A DNA stretch of 64,000 nucleotides from Macrophomina tecta (taxonomy: Eukaryota > Ascomycota > Dothideomycetes > Botryosphaeriales > Botryosphaeriaceae): assembly GCA_024180945.1 (NCBI GenBank), contig JAKSGN010000038.1, positions 1,736,001-1,800,000 of the forward strand. Direction: 5' to 3'. Both the position numbers and the translations under genes were made by a program. The notes under the pieces are model-generated. The model ran no database searches and was not told where the DNA came from. It saw only the letters and a program-made list of their open reading frames with translations. Below, piece by piece: positions 37,324 to 48,239 of this stretch (positions are counted from its first letter, which is position 1; each line of letters opens with the position of its first letter).

Positions 37324-40300
37324 ACGCATAGTGTGTGCAATGTTTCACGTTCCTCTACTTCGTTTTGACTCTGGTAGGTAACACATCCGGAGTGGCTTTC
37401 CATGCGGCTGGCGTTTTCTGGATTGGAAAAACAAAAAGCATATATCCGATGGCATTCTGGCTGCGAGCAGCCAGATCAATGAAAATAGTTTTTCTTGCAG
37501 AAGACTAGGCTTGACCACGAGAATGACATGGCCGGCTGCCCCGAGGCGTGGACGGTGGGATAGCAGAGTGATTTTTTTTTTTTCTGACGCTATCTCACGT
37601 TGCCAGCTGATTTGCGGCAATGCTGTCTCTCGTGCAGCCCGATTGCGCAACGCTTCCCGTAGCGGAGCCGGGCGTTTTTGGCTCCAGCACCAGCTCGCGC
37701 CCGTCGGCTCGTCCCGTCATTGGGCGTGGTTCAAGGTTGAGAACCGGGCTCACCGCCGGCGACGACGTCGTCTCCCCTCATCCCACATTCTCGACGCACG
37801 AATAGCAGCCGCTTCTACATTCTTGCCCCCGCTCTTTCGGGCGGAGTCGCCGCCCGAGGGCGACAGCCCAGTCTGCAAGCCTCTGCTCCACCGCCAGCCT
37901 GTCGTCGGCGGGCGGCCGATCGTGGGTACTGATGCGAGCTCGTCGCCGAAACTGAATAGGAAAAAGCAAAACCCAAAGACCGTTGAATGCTGCAAGGCTG
38001 GAGGGAAACTGTGACCTGTTGAACATCACCGCCGCCAATGATATCGGAGCAGCAACAGCCCCCTGGTGAATGAAATGCAGCGCTCCCAATCGCAGAAACC
38101 TTTTGTCATGGTGCTGATTCTGCTGTCAGCTTTGAGGCATGTCGCAGCCGAGGGCTTTTGTCGCTTATCGCAAGGATTAGACTTTCAAGCGCGTTGTTTC
38201 ATTACAATCCTCGAGTGCGGAAGATGGCGCACTACATCACGGCGGCAGAGACTCGGCAATGGCATGCTCTTCCTGTCACGAGCACCCAAAATCACGGCTG
38301 TATCGCTCAATCATCCTCTGAAGCGCGGGAAAACTCCCATCTACCACCGGACAACAGCTGGTGCGAAGGACGTGCCAGAGCTTGACCGCCCTGGCTCTCA
38401 CACGGAGCCTCCCAGACCCTGGCCCGGTAGGCCCCGGCATTTCTGTTTCCATCGATTTGCGCGTCACGCTGCGCATGCTGCGCCGCTTGGCCGCCCGCAG
38501 AGGGTGAAGATTTCACACTTTTCACACCGCTCAATTGCCCGGCTGAGGTCACGAGTGCCGTTCCTCGAGACTCCATGTCGTCACAGCGCTGAAGAGGCGA
38601 TGGCGATCTGTGGGTCCGGCGCATGAGTGTTGCCTGCGGGCCATGTTCTCGAAGCCTTATGGAATACAGTCGATTCCGCATGTAGCATAACTTGATCGAC
38701 GAGGCTGACGCTCCTCCTGCCTCCGCACGGGCTCATACCCGTGTTCGAACGCGATGCAGACTCGCTCCAAACGAATCGGACGAAGGCTGGTGTCCATACC
38801 TGAAGCAAATTGCTTCTCTCACAGCCACGTGTGCGTACACGCACGGCGAAGCATGCTATCTGGAGGAGAGAGGCCGCTGCAAACGGCTCGTGGCATTGCA
38901 TCAAATGCGCCACCACGCTTCCATTCCGCGCGGACCAGCAAGCCTATGTAGCGCTGTCGCGTGCGCAGGCCCGCGGCATCAAGCTCTTCTGGCGCAACGA
39001 AACCGAGCCTTTCTCTGAGTATCCCACAATACACAGATAAGTATGCGGAGTTTGAGCGCCGCTGAAGCCCCGGAGGCCCCCACACTGCAGGTGCAGCCGC
39101 CTACAGCAATTCCGCAGCACTTCTGCAGCGTCCGACATGGACCCACAATGCCACCCCGGCAACTAGCGCATTAGCCCGGTTGCCTTGTCTCAGGAACGCT
39201 TGTAGTGAGTTCACTGACCGCAGCGTGCATTTGCCACCGCTATGACATTGAAAGAGCTCACTGACAGCAAGACCGGCGCACACGTCCAATCATTTTCTTG
39301 GCTATCAACGTGCGCATCTCCGGAGTGCCGACTGATAGGAACCGGGCTCAGTCTCTCTGCAGGACGATGCTTGCGTCAAGTTACTGCCAGAGGTCCGCGC
39401 TTCCACGGCAGAGCCTCAGTCGTACTTGCTCTGGCCAGTCTGTGTTCACAGCCCCCCGCCCCTCGATGTCGAGCTAGAACCGGTGATACCACCCACGCTG
39501 AAAATCGGGATGGCAGTTGGCGCACTTACCGCCACGCGTACCGCCGCTCAGCTCGACGCAAGTCGGTCGATACCTTTCACTTGGCAGAATGTACAGCAAC
39601 GGCCTTGCGTAATCCGCTACCCGTGATTGTTAGTCAAAAGGCCAGTGTCAGCGCGGTCAGCACTAGCGCAGGGTCGACCGTAAATTGCGCGATTACAACC
39701 AGAGACGTCTGCCAGTCTTTCAAAACAGCAAGGTGGTCATGGCGCGGCTGCTTGTTGCAGCCTCTCATCATCAGCCGGGCCCCGGCTGCGTAGAAATCTC
39801 TGAATGCACAGGAGCCGCCGGTGTTGGAAGGTTGCGGCCGCGCGTGACCAGCTTGACTTCACAAGATGTTGCAACCACGCGCGGCCACTGGCGAATGGAA
39901 GGCAGCAGGATCGTCCACGTACTCGTCAACGGATGCTTTCTGCCTCGTCGGTGGCATACTGTAATTGTAGCGTGGCTGGGTTACAATTTCGTCTTTCATG
40001 GTTACACAAGGAGGGGCATCCGCGCGCCTGCCGCCCCAGCTCGAGCTGCCGCCGCGCCGGACACCCATCCTGGCGGACAACCCTCCCTGATCTTCACCAC
40101 CCGAAGCGACAATGCATGTTCTTCACTTCGTAACCACCCATCGCACTCACCACCACCTTCACCGGTGCTTTGACGTCTTTTCCTGCAGGATTCAGCCTTC
40201 GAATCACGCATACTGGGCGGTTGAGCGACCGTGCTGCGCTTGGGTTGGCCATTTCGCGCCCTGAACCTTCCATCGCGTCCTCAGCACTGACGACGCAGAA

Positions 40301-40940
40301 TCGTGGCGCGCGCATTAGTGCAAAGCAGGTACAGAAGAAGAAGGCCAGCCCATCGGTAGGCAGCAGGAATGCGAACCATACGTTCGCCTGAAATGTATTA
40401 CCTGGCTTGGCCATAGCACCCGTATGCGTGTAGAAGCTTGTCCCGGACAGCTACAAGTCTCTTTAAGACTGCGTCGTCTGTATCGCATTTGTTTCTTTAC
40501 GGCCGAACTCTTTTTTACGCCCTTCACGCTCCTTTTTAACGTCAGCATTCCGCACCTACGCTGCAGTGCTCTCCTTAGTCCCTTCTTTCTTTGCACAGCC
40601 CTCCAGCCCTTGTCGCTTCTACTGTCAGGTTCTCGGGCATTTACAGCTTGTACAACCTCAAGTCTTGCCACTGCCTCTCTCGTCAGCCCGCTACTGCCGT
40701 TCACACAACGGCTTCGTCTTCGCCGGAGAATCCACCGAGCCACCAGATATACAGTCGGGCTGCAGCACCGTTTCTCTCAGCTACCAGGCGTTGTCTATCA
40801 TCCCGCCGCGTCGAAATCCATGCGCTGTCCGATCTTCTTCCCCTTTTCGTTCTTCACGCGGTCGAGTCAATTAGTGGCTCCAGTCCACCATCGCTGGCAG
40901 TCCTGAGGGCTACCTCACAGTCCTGATAGAAACATTCGCC
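37324..40940. other. Long intergenic region
   Basis: 3.6 kb without a gene I can support. A T run lies near 37572-37582. Several frames of 100-186 codons exist, but their overlaps on both strands suggest chance. One at 38075-38626 (+) begins like a signal peptide and is discussed under findings. The stretch 40.45-40.9 kb is strongly CT-rich and probably belongs to the leader or promoter of the gene at 40941. Confidence 0.5.
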
Positions 40941-41541
40941 ATGCCGTGCCTAATCCACAGCTCGTCCGATTTTACGGTCGCTAGCAACTCGGGGTATCTC
41001 ATTTGTGCGACGTGCCTTCAACAATCCGAAGGAGAGTGCAGAGATACCCAGTATCAAAGCGTGTACGGCAGTCAACCTGTCCCAACGGATGGAAAGACAC
41101 AGCAAGGTGAACAAGAGGATGCATCAGACGAAACTGAGCAAGGCACAGAGGGTGAGTTGGTGGAGGCTTGCAAATCCTCTCATGACAACTGTAAGACAAG
41201 TCTTCCTGCTCCGCTATTGAGCTGATGTGTCAAATTGATATTCAGCAGCTTCTACCAACGCGAATGGCTTCAATACGCCCTCCTCTTCATCTGGCACATT
41301 TGAGACCGATTACAAGTTCTCTCATCAGACCCTCTCCTTCTCAAACGACGCCACTGGAAGCTGGGACGACTCAGAGAATGAGGCTGCCAGTCTAAAGTCC
41401 CATCCATACTCCATTACCCAGTTCCTGGCCAACGAGGGTACCGACGGGCCTTGGTCGACATACAATCTCAGGACGGGACAGGCGCCGGAGCCAGCTGATG
41501 ACAGTGAATTCTGGGACAACGAGCCGCCTCACACCGGGTGA
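40941..41541 (+). CDS. Orphan acidic protein, unknown function
   Basis: A two-exon model: 40941-41190 and 41246-41541, 181 residues. A stronger donor at 41152 (GTGAGT) keeps the same phase and would shorten the product by 13 residues, and the acceptor at 41245 is followed by a second CAG. No domain is recognised. The first exon is Ser/Gln/Glu/Thr-rich. The second is acidic with aromatic patches (Phe-Leu-Ala-Asn-Glu, Gly-Pro-Trp-Ser-Thr-Tyr) and an Asp-Asp-Ser-Glu-Phe-Trp-Asp tail. Only this frame stays open across both candidate splices, which is the main support. The start has a good context, but an upstream exon is possible because a long CT-rich leader precedes it. Confidence 0.5.
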
Positions 41542-42256
41542 TTTTCTAGGACGTGATCACCACGGCAGCGCCGCCCGTCCTTTCCCCCATATCCATAGCA
41601 GGGTACTCTATTAGGAGGCCCCTGCACTCCTTTTGGCTAGGCACAATTAGTGACCACGCTGTCTCATGCTGAGAGCCAGCATGCCTTCCTTATCAAGGTG
41701 CTGCGGCTCAAGGCCGTGACTCCTGCACACCATCTCTAGGAAACCCACCAAAATCAACAATGACACACCGTTGATTTAGGTTATTGGGTCCCCGATGCCC
41801 ACCTCAGAAATGGCGCGTCTTGTCTCTTTAGGATGTCCCCTTGCCCCATCTCAACCCACGCTATTGACACTGACGAAGCAATGTATCACGCCCACTCTTT
41901 CTTTTCCTTCTCCTAGGACCTTACACGTTCTGAATTATTGTTCTTATTTTCCGACGCGCTATGCTCACGTATTCATTACGCACCAATAAAAGTGAGAACG
42001 TTGAGGAGGGGTCCACCGGAGCGCTGGTCGCTGCTATGACTTTTCCTTCATTACGAGAACTCGGATCTGGATTGCTTTGGTCAGCCTCGCATTGAGAGCG
42101 ATCCTTGGCCTTATCTTTCTTTTTTTTTTTTTTTCCGGCGCTCGCTTTCTATACCGTCCATGTCTTTTCTATTTATGTCATGTACTTAAATCCTCCTCGC
42201 ACTAGCATCAAAAAGTATACCGCTATTTTGCTCCAAGCTTGCCTACACCTTATCCG
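41542..42256. other. Convergent intergenic region
   Basis: It lies between the orphan gene (+) and the FAH-family gene (-). It contains a T run near 42118-42134 and AT-rich DNA likely to carry both polyadenylation regions. No gene is seen. Confidence 0.55.
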
Positions 42257-43369
42257 CTATAGCGGAGTAGTTTCATCTCTCTCAAATTCGATCTTATTCA
42301 CACACGATCCAACGCCCTCAAGGTTTACCTCAACAACGTCGCCGTCTTTGAGCCAAAGCGGAGGGGCTCTACCCATACCCACTCCTTGCGGCCTACGCCA
42401 ATAAGCATTAGTGAAGGATGAACCACGACGTCACCGAATCCAACGGGTTCAAGGTACTCACGTCCCCGTCAAAATCACGTCCCCAGGCAACAGCGTCGTG
42501 CCCCTGCTAAGGAAGCTCACCGTCTCCCTTACGCCAAACACCATGTCCCCCGTGCCGCTCGCCTGCACCTCGACACCGTTAACCTCAGTCCGGATGCCCA
42601 GCCCACCGTCCCGATCCGGATCCTTCTTGCCACCACCAAGGATGAGGGCCTCCGGGCTCGCTATCCCGGGCCCCAGCGGCGCCCACCCGTCGAACCCCTT
42701 GCCCAGCCCCCACTGCCCTCCGCCCCGCGACAACTGCCACGTGCGCTGGGAGACGTCGTTGGCGACAGCGAAGCCCGCGACGTACGACAGTGCGGCAGAA
42801 GGCGCCACGTCGCGCGCACGCCGGCCGATGATAATGGCGAGCTCGGCCTCGTAGTCGATGCGAGGACTCGCGCCCCCATCGTCGTCGGTCTCCTGTGCCA
42901 TTCGCGGGACGGCAATGGCGGCGGTGGGGTCGTTGAGCGCGGTGACGGGCTTGTAGAAGAGCACGGGGTGGACGGGGAGGGGCATGCGGGATTCGCGCGC
43001 GTGGGCGGCGTAGTTGAGGCCGAGGCAGCGAATCGTGCGGGTGGTGTGGGCGGTCAACGGGCAGAGGAGACGGGCGACTGGGAGGGTGCGCGTGGTGATG
43101 GTGTAGGGCGGCGTGGGCTGGCTGGGCGAGGGCGCGTGCAAAGGGTCGAAGGGCGTGCCGTTAGTTATGAGGCGGGCGTGGGTGGCGGCGTTGATGTTGG
43201 AGCCGTTGGAGGGCAGAATGGCATCGCCGTAGTAGATGCGGCCGTCTTGCGCGAGGAAACGGATGAGGCGCTGCGGGTTGCGACGGCGGCGCAGAGGCGG
43301 TTAACCAGGTGGATGGATGTTAGGTTGGGTTTGGTTGGTGTTGTTCACACACACCGAGAAGGTCGCCAT
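42257..43369 (-). CDS. Fumarylacetoacetate hydrolase-family enzyme
   Basis: Minus-strand exons are 43369-43355, 43270-42462 and 42392-42257, giving 319 residues. Exon 1 encodes only Met-Ala-Thr-Phe-Ser; an 84-base intron leads into a basic Arg-Leu-Ile-Arg-Phe start typical of the family, and a stop in frame within that intron supports the splice. The FAH catalytic domain shows Gly-Leu-Asn-Tyr-Ala-Ala-His, Tyr-Glu-Ala-Glu-Leu-Ala with the metal-ligand acids, Asn-Asp-Val-Ser-Gln-Arg, and Gly-Lys-Gly-Phe-Asp near the lid. These are Mg/Mn-dependent C-C lyases, hydrolases or decarboxylases; FAHD1 acts on oxaloacetate and acylpyruvates, others in catechol breakdown. Substrate cannot be assigned. 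An insertion with Asp-Asp-Asp-Gly-Gly lies before the first metal motif. It is divergent from SDHAF1, 403 bases away. Confidence 0.85.
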
Positions 43370-43772
43370 CCTCGCTCGTGAGTGTCCGGGTAGCACACCC
43401 GGTTTGTGCGGTATCTCGGTGCCAGTTGAGATGGATTGAATTGGTGGTGGAGAGTCGACGGAATGGACATCTCCTGTCCCGACGCGCGTCTTGGTCGTGC
43501 CAGGCAGGAGCTGTGCGTTCCGAGATAGCTTTCCCCGCGTTTCGGCCGTGCGTTTCGGCCTTCGGGATCGTCGGAGGCGACTGCGGCGCGACGCTGGACC
43601 GAGACCCGAAGAAGCAGAGACCCGTGCTGGCTGCGGCTGATGTCGCGCATCGGCTACCGACGAAACAGCAGTCTTGCTGACATCGTCCTACATTCCGGCG
43701 CCCGGCTTCTACCGCGACAGAACATCATCACTGTCTACGCGCAGCTACTTTGGCGTTTCCACATCGAACCGG
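43370..43772. other. Divergent promoter region, FAH gene and SDHAF1
   Basis: 403 bases between two start codons on opposite strands. No specific site was identified. Confidence 0.5.
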
Positions 43773-44650
43773 ATGCCGCGATACTCAGGCCTGCAGAGAG
43801 ACGTCTTGTCTCTTTACCGCCAATGCTTGAGAGTCGCCCGTAAGAAGCCTGCAGTGAGTTCGGCAGCATCTGTGCGGAAAGTGGATGACGTTATTGACCT
43901 GGCTACCCGTAGGACACGAGAGAGCACTTTGAGCAATTCGCAAGGTACGTGAATATGTTCTTTTCTGGACAACCGTCAAGCCACTATGGACCAAGATACA
44001 ACCAAAGAACATTGGGAATTATGAAGGTTTTTTTCTTTTTCTTTGTTCTTTTTTCGAATGTCCTGGCCGTCGATACCTTACATTTGAAGGTCAGCAACGG
44101 CAACACCTTACCTTCAGACCTCCCGCTCTATTCATTGCGAGAATCATCTGAGAAATCCTGGCATTAGCCCCAGTGTCACCCATGTCATCTTCAAATGTTT
44201 TGACCCCGTTGAGGGCTGCTTCGACGGACGCCAGTCAACATACGAACATGTCCGATAGCGCAACGCAAAGCATGCTTGACGGCGTCATTCTGCGGCAAGC
44301 GATTTCACCTGATGCAGAGATGGACTGTCGGTGGAACTTCCAGTTGATCGCTTCAGCTCTGCTTGCAGAGGAGTGTTGGCAGGTGTAAAATTTTAAGGCG
44401 CCGATCCGATTCCGCGACTTCCGCCACTCCTTTCAACTGCATTCCCCCGCTCCTGTTTTCCCTTCGTTGGCGCCACGCTGTCACCGATGATCTTTGCAAG
44501 TTGATTTACTGACCGCCACGCAGGCTGGAGTTCGAAAAGAATCTTTCGATCGAGAAGCGGGATTTCGGAGCCATTGAATACATGCTCCGCAAAGGCCACA
44601 GACAGCTGGAGATCTACGAAGATCCCGGAATAAGAGACATACATCGATAG
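43773..44650 (+). CDS. SDHAF1: Succinate dehydrogenase assembly factor 1 (LYR protein)
   Basis: Exons are 43773-43853, 43913-43944 and 44524-44650, giving 79 residues, the size of yeast Sdh6. Introns are 59 and 579 bases; phases match (0 and 2), and the last intron has a CTGAC branch site and CAG acceptor. The product has the family hallmarks in order: an N-terminal Ser-Gly-Leu-Gln-Arg-Asp-Val-Leu-x-Leu-Tyr-Arg (LYR motif), an Arg-x-x-Phe-x-x-Phe-Ala-Arg segment contributed by the 32-base middle exon, Glu-Phe-Glu-Lys-Asn, a Tyr-Met-Leu-Arg-Lys-Gly helix and a C-terminal Gly-Ile-Arg-Asp-Ile. It works in the mitochondrial matrix, guiding iron-sulphur clusters into the Sdh2 subunit of complex II. 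The gene is easy to miss because no exon exceeds 127 bases. The second intron is very long for this genome. Confidence 0.92.
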
Positions 44651-45079
44651 AAATGGAGCGCATACGTGTATGAAGCCGTTTCGGCCAGCGCCAGAGAGTG
44701 CGGTGGGACATCACGTGATAGTGCTTGGTAGAAGATGCTAGAGACATCCGGAGGCTTCGCCGGCACCGCGCACCGGATGATCGACCACTAAGTGGAGGAA
44801 GACCCCAGAATGATCACCCGACTTCCGGAAAGCGCGTACAAGGGATGCACAATCCCATGGAGAGCCGTAGAATTTCCATAGACCATTCGCCATCCTGCTC
44901 CAAGCCTCTGGAGCTCTTTCGAAAGTGCCATAGGCTTCATGCAGTGATGCAACATTCGTCATACTGCTGGCTTCCACTTAAGCGTTCGCAAGTTCTAGAA
45001 GATGGGCTAACGTGTATTTAATAACGGCTGATGAATAGCCTTCAGCTCATCAGTTCAGCAAGCAAAATCAACGAGTTTG
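44651..45079. other. Hsp30 upstream region
   Basis: 429 bases between SDHAF1 and the first possible start of the Hsp30-type gene. It holds one candidate heat-shock dimer site (listed separately) and a TATTTAAT at 45014-45021 that could serve as a TATA element. No gene is seen. Confidence 0.5.
44823..44830 (+). promoter_or_regulatory. Candidate two-unit heat-shock element
   Basis: TTCCGGAA gives the TTC-nn-GAA inverted pair bound by heat-shock factor. Only two units are present, where three are usual, so the support is weak. It lies about 250-370 bases upstream of the two candidate Hsp30 starts. Confidence 0.25.
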
Positions 45080-45766
45080 ATGCAAGCACTGCGACCAACA
45101 ACACTCACACTTCGACGACAACTTCCTCGCGCCTTCAAAATTACCAAGCCTCTCACCTCATCAGTACATACCTCAAACAACCTATCCAACATGTCGATGT
45201 TCCCGCGCTTCACTCAGGAGATCTCTCCTCTCTTCCGTCTCCTCGACGACTACGACCGCGTCACTCGCACCGCAACTCCCTGGGCTCAGGGGACCCAGAG
45301 CATCAGGTCCTTCACTCCCAAATTCGACGTTGCGGAGAAGAAGGACTCCTACGAACTCCATGGCGAACTCCCCGGAATCGCCCAGAAAGATGTCAACATC
45401 GAGTGGACCGACTCCAACACTCTGACCATTTCTGGTCGCACCGAGCACCACTCTGAGCGTGGTGAGCGCCCTCAGGGCTTTGTTGAGGGCGAGGAGCACG
45501 GCTACCAGAAGCCTTCTGTCGAGGATGAGAGTCAGGAGAAGAACAAGGAGGTTGCCAAGTCCAACCAGAACAAGGAGGTCGGCAAGCCCCAGGAAGACAT
45601 TAAGTTCTGGGTAAGCGAACGCAGCGTGGGCGAGTTCCACCGCTCATTCAGCTTCCCCGGGCGTGTTGATCAGGACAACGTCAAGGCCAGCCTTAAGGAC
45701 GGTGTCCTCAGCATCGTGGTCCCCAAGGCTCAGGCCCCCAAGGCTCGCAAGATCAACATCGAGTAA
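45080..45766 (+). CDS. Hsp30-type small heat-shock protein
   Basis: An intronless gene. From the ATG at 45191 the product has 191 residues and starts like fungal Hsp30 (Met-Ser-Met-Phe-Pro-Arg). An in-frame ATG at 45080 adds 37 residues rich in Arg, Lys, Thr and Leu with no acid, resembling a mitochondrial presequence. The alpha-crystallin domain begins at Phe-Asp-Val-Ala-Glu, contains Glu-Leu-Pro-Gly-Ile, and is split by a ~60-residue Glu/Lys/Gln-rich insert, as in filamentous-fungal Hsp30. It resumes with Phe-x-Arg-Ser-Phe and ends Gly-Val-Leu-Ser-Ile-Val-Val-Pro. The C-terminal Ile-Asn-Ile is the I-x-I oligomer contact. These proteins hold unfolding clients under heat. The 45080 ATG has a weak context (T at -3) and 45191 a strong one (A at -3), with no ATG between, so leaky scanning could give two forms. 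Confidence 0.9.
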   Translation: MQALRPTTLTLRRQLPRAFKITKPLTSSVHTSNNLSNMSMFPRFTQEISPLFRLLDDYDRVTRTATPWAQGTQSIRSFTPKFDVAEKKDSYELHGELPGIAQKDVNIEWTDSNTLTISGRTEHHSERGERPQGFVEGEEHGYQKPSVEDESQEKNKEVAKSNQNKEVGKPQEDIKFWVSERSVGEFHRSFSFPGRVDQDNVKASLKDGVLSIVVPKAQAPKARKINIE

Positions 45767-46595
45767 ACTGCTTACGAATGCCTCAATCTTCTACAGAGCC
45801 AAATTGCGGCAATGAGTTGGCGATTACCGATGGACACAACCCTTTTACGATTTAACGGCATGGAATGGAGTTTCCTGGTTTCAATCTAATAGCGATCCTT
45901 GGCAGAAGGTGGTTGAATGGGAGATTGTATATAGTTGAATCCAAGCTTTGTCTGCAGTACGATATCATTCTATGGACACGTGAAAGAATAACGCGGGCAT
46001 CACATACTCAGATCAGCGTACAAGACGAGTTCCCAATAATTGAGTAGTATAATTTTCAAGTGCGCATAGCTTGCAGCTCCAGTTTAAAAGTGCTGTTAAT
46101 GACCCACAACCAAAAAAAAATACTCCCTTGATGTGCCAATCATGACAGCGGATATATCAGTTTGTGTTAGGCATACTTGGACAAAGTAGAATAAAGCATA
46201 CAGCTCTAAGTTAAGGCCTTTCCACCTACTGGACATGGGGCGGTATCTGACTAGACACGGGACGCATCTAGCTGGATGCGAGTTTCATTTCTCACGTGAC
46301 GAAAGAAAGCGGCAACAACTTACTCCCCATGCCCTGCCAGGCTTCCATTATGCTGCCGGGGATTTTCCGCGCACGGCCTCGCTTGATTGAATGCCGCCGC
46401 GTGCGGGCAACGAACAACTTCCACGCGCACTGCCGCCGCCCTCGCGACTCTCCCACTGTCGTCCTCGAGCTCTCGACGACACGACTTCATACGACCTAAC
46501 ATTGCGAACTACCCTTGCTTTTAGATCTATTACTTCTTTTTGTCATATAACACATAGTCTTATTAGTTTCACTTCACCCACCTTATTACGACAGC
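45767..46595. other. Intergenic region
   Basis: 829 bases between Hsp30 and RPB11, both on +. An A run lies near 46112-46120 and the right end is CT-rich, typical of a leader. No gene is seen. Confidence 0.6.
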
Positions 46596-47351
46596 ATGAA
46601 CGCTCCCGACAGGTACGTCCAACTTTCACTTTCCTGTTGCAGTCACTTCACCTTAGCTACGACTCCTTAGCATCACTCTCGCTGTTCCCCGCCGCTATGC
46701 TGCCTGCGCCGCTGCAGCGACAATCACAAGTGACACAACGCCTGCCTCTATCACCTCCGCCGGTCACCATCATGACCTCGTCCACACAACCAACACTATC
46801 CGTAACCACTGTTCGCATACCACACACTGCGCCTTCTGTCGTCGCTTTGCTTTTTCTTGTCGCCACAAGCGCCTCTCTGTTCCGGCAACATGACGCCGCC
46901 CATTTGCGCTGACCCCTGCTTCGACAGGTTCGAGCTCTTTTTGCTCGGCGATGGCGAGAAGAAAGTCGAGATGAAGCACGACACCCGTATGAGCCCCTTT
47001 CTGCCTCCTTCTTTCTGCTAATAGGAACCGTCGCGACCTCTAATCGAAGTCTTCATCCCAGGCGTGCCCAACACCGCTATCTTCACCTTCAACAAGGAAG
47101 ACCACACGCTCGCCAACTTGCTCACCGCGCGTCTGCACAAGTACAAGTACGTCAGCTTTGCCGGCTACCGCGTACCCCACCCACTCTTCGCCAGCTTTGA
47201 GCTACGCGTCGGCACCGATGGCACCGTCGCCCCCAAGGAAGCCATTGTCAATGCCTGCCGCGACGTCGTCCAGGACCTCGAAGTCTTCAGCAGAGAGTTC
47301 ACAAAGGAGATGGAACTGAAGAAGATCGCGAAGGCGGGCGGCGAGGCTTGA
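46596..47351 (+). CDS. RPB11: RNA polymerase II subunit RPB11
   Basis: Exons are 46596-46612, 46928-46986 and 47062-47351, giving 121 residues, as in yeast. The first exon is 17 bases and starts Met-Asn-Ala-Pro-Asp-Arg, continuing across a 315-base intron into Phe-Glu-Leu-Phe-Leu-Leu-Gly, exactly the conserved N-terminus of the family. The core carries Phe-x-Lys-Glu-Asp-His-Thr-Leu-x-Asn-Leu, the RNA polymerase alpha/Rpb11 dimerisation signature, and Tyr-x-Val-x-His-Pro. It pairs with Rpb3 as the counterpart of the bacterial alpha dimer in nuclear RNA polymerase II. The 315-base first intron is much longer than the 75-base second one. Confidence 0.95.
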
Positions 47352-48239
47352 ACAAGGGAGACGAGGTGCGCCATGTCTCCGGTTGTGCTTGAGGCTCTCG
47401 GCTGAGAGGTCGCGGCTCCACCTGGACCTTTCTTCTCCTTGCGGTTAGGCTGTGCTGCGGGACGAAGACGTGACTTCTCCCCCACGATGTTTGACCGGAA
47501 GTCACCATTCGCGTTGAACAGCCCTTTCTCTTGCCCTGCTCATCGAGCCCTGGCCGGCAATACAAGGCCTTTTCTTCTTTATATTCTACATTCCACAACG
47601 AAAAAACGGATCGCATGCATGGAGCGAGGAGTTCGTGAGGGGAACGGCGTTAAAGTTACGTTCGAGAAATCATGCTGCGGTTTTGCAGCAGGGAAGAAGG
47701 AGAGCGGTTTCGATAAAAGGAACACGGAAGGGATTCCGACGATAAAGGTCTTTTCTTTTTCGGTAACCGCACTCAGTATTACATTTCTTTTTTCTGGTCG
47801 TGTAGTATACCGACTATAAGAAGGGCAGTCTTTTTTTGCGTTTCGCATATCTAAGAGCTGATAAACTTGGAGAACAAATATCATGGTTCCCAGCCGAAAC
47901 TGTCTTTCAATCAGCATTACGCGTGTAATTTGGCTAAACGACGCGCTGCGAAGGTTTCGTCCTTGCGAGAGGACTGTAAGAATCTAATTATGGACGCAGA
48001 GTGAATATAAGCAAAGTTGATTTGCCATTCCCTGTCTACCCTAATAGAACAAGCACTATCGTCGTTTATCGCATTTTTTGTAAGTGGTATAAACCGCACC
48101 AGTCCCAATCATGTTAAGAAGAAATAGGAAATTGATCAACGCCCATCATGACAATGTAAATTCCAGCCGCAAAGTCAACCACTTCGTGTATGCCACCTTA
48201 ACAAGCCATCTTCAAATGGCTTTACTTCTGCTTCCCACT
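47352..48239. other. Convergent intergenic region
   Basis: 888 bases between the stop codons of RPB11 (+) and the ADE16/17 gene (-). Frames on both strands are short and unrecognised. It is AT-rich on the right, likely holding polyadenylation regions. Confidence 0.6.
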
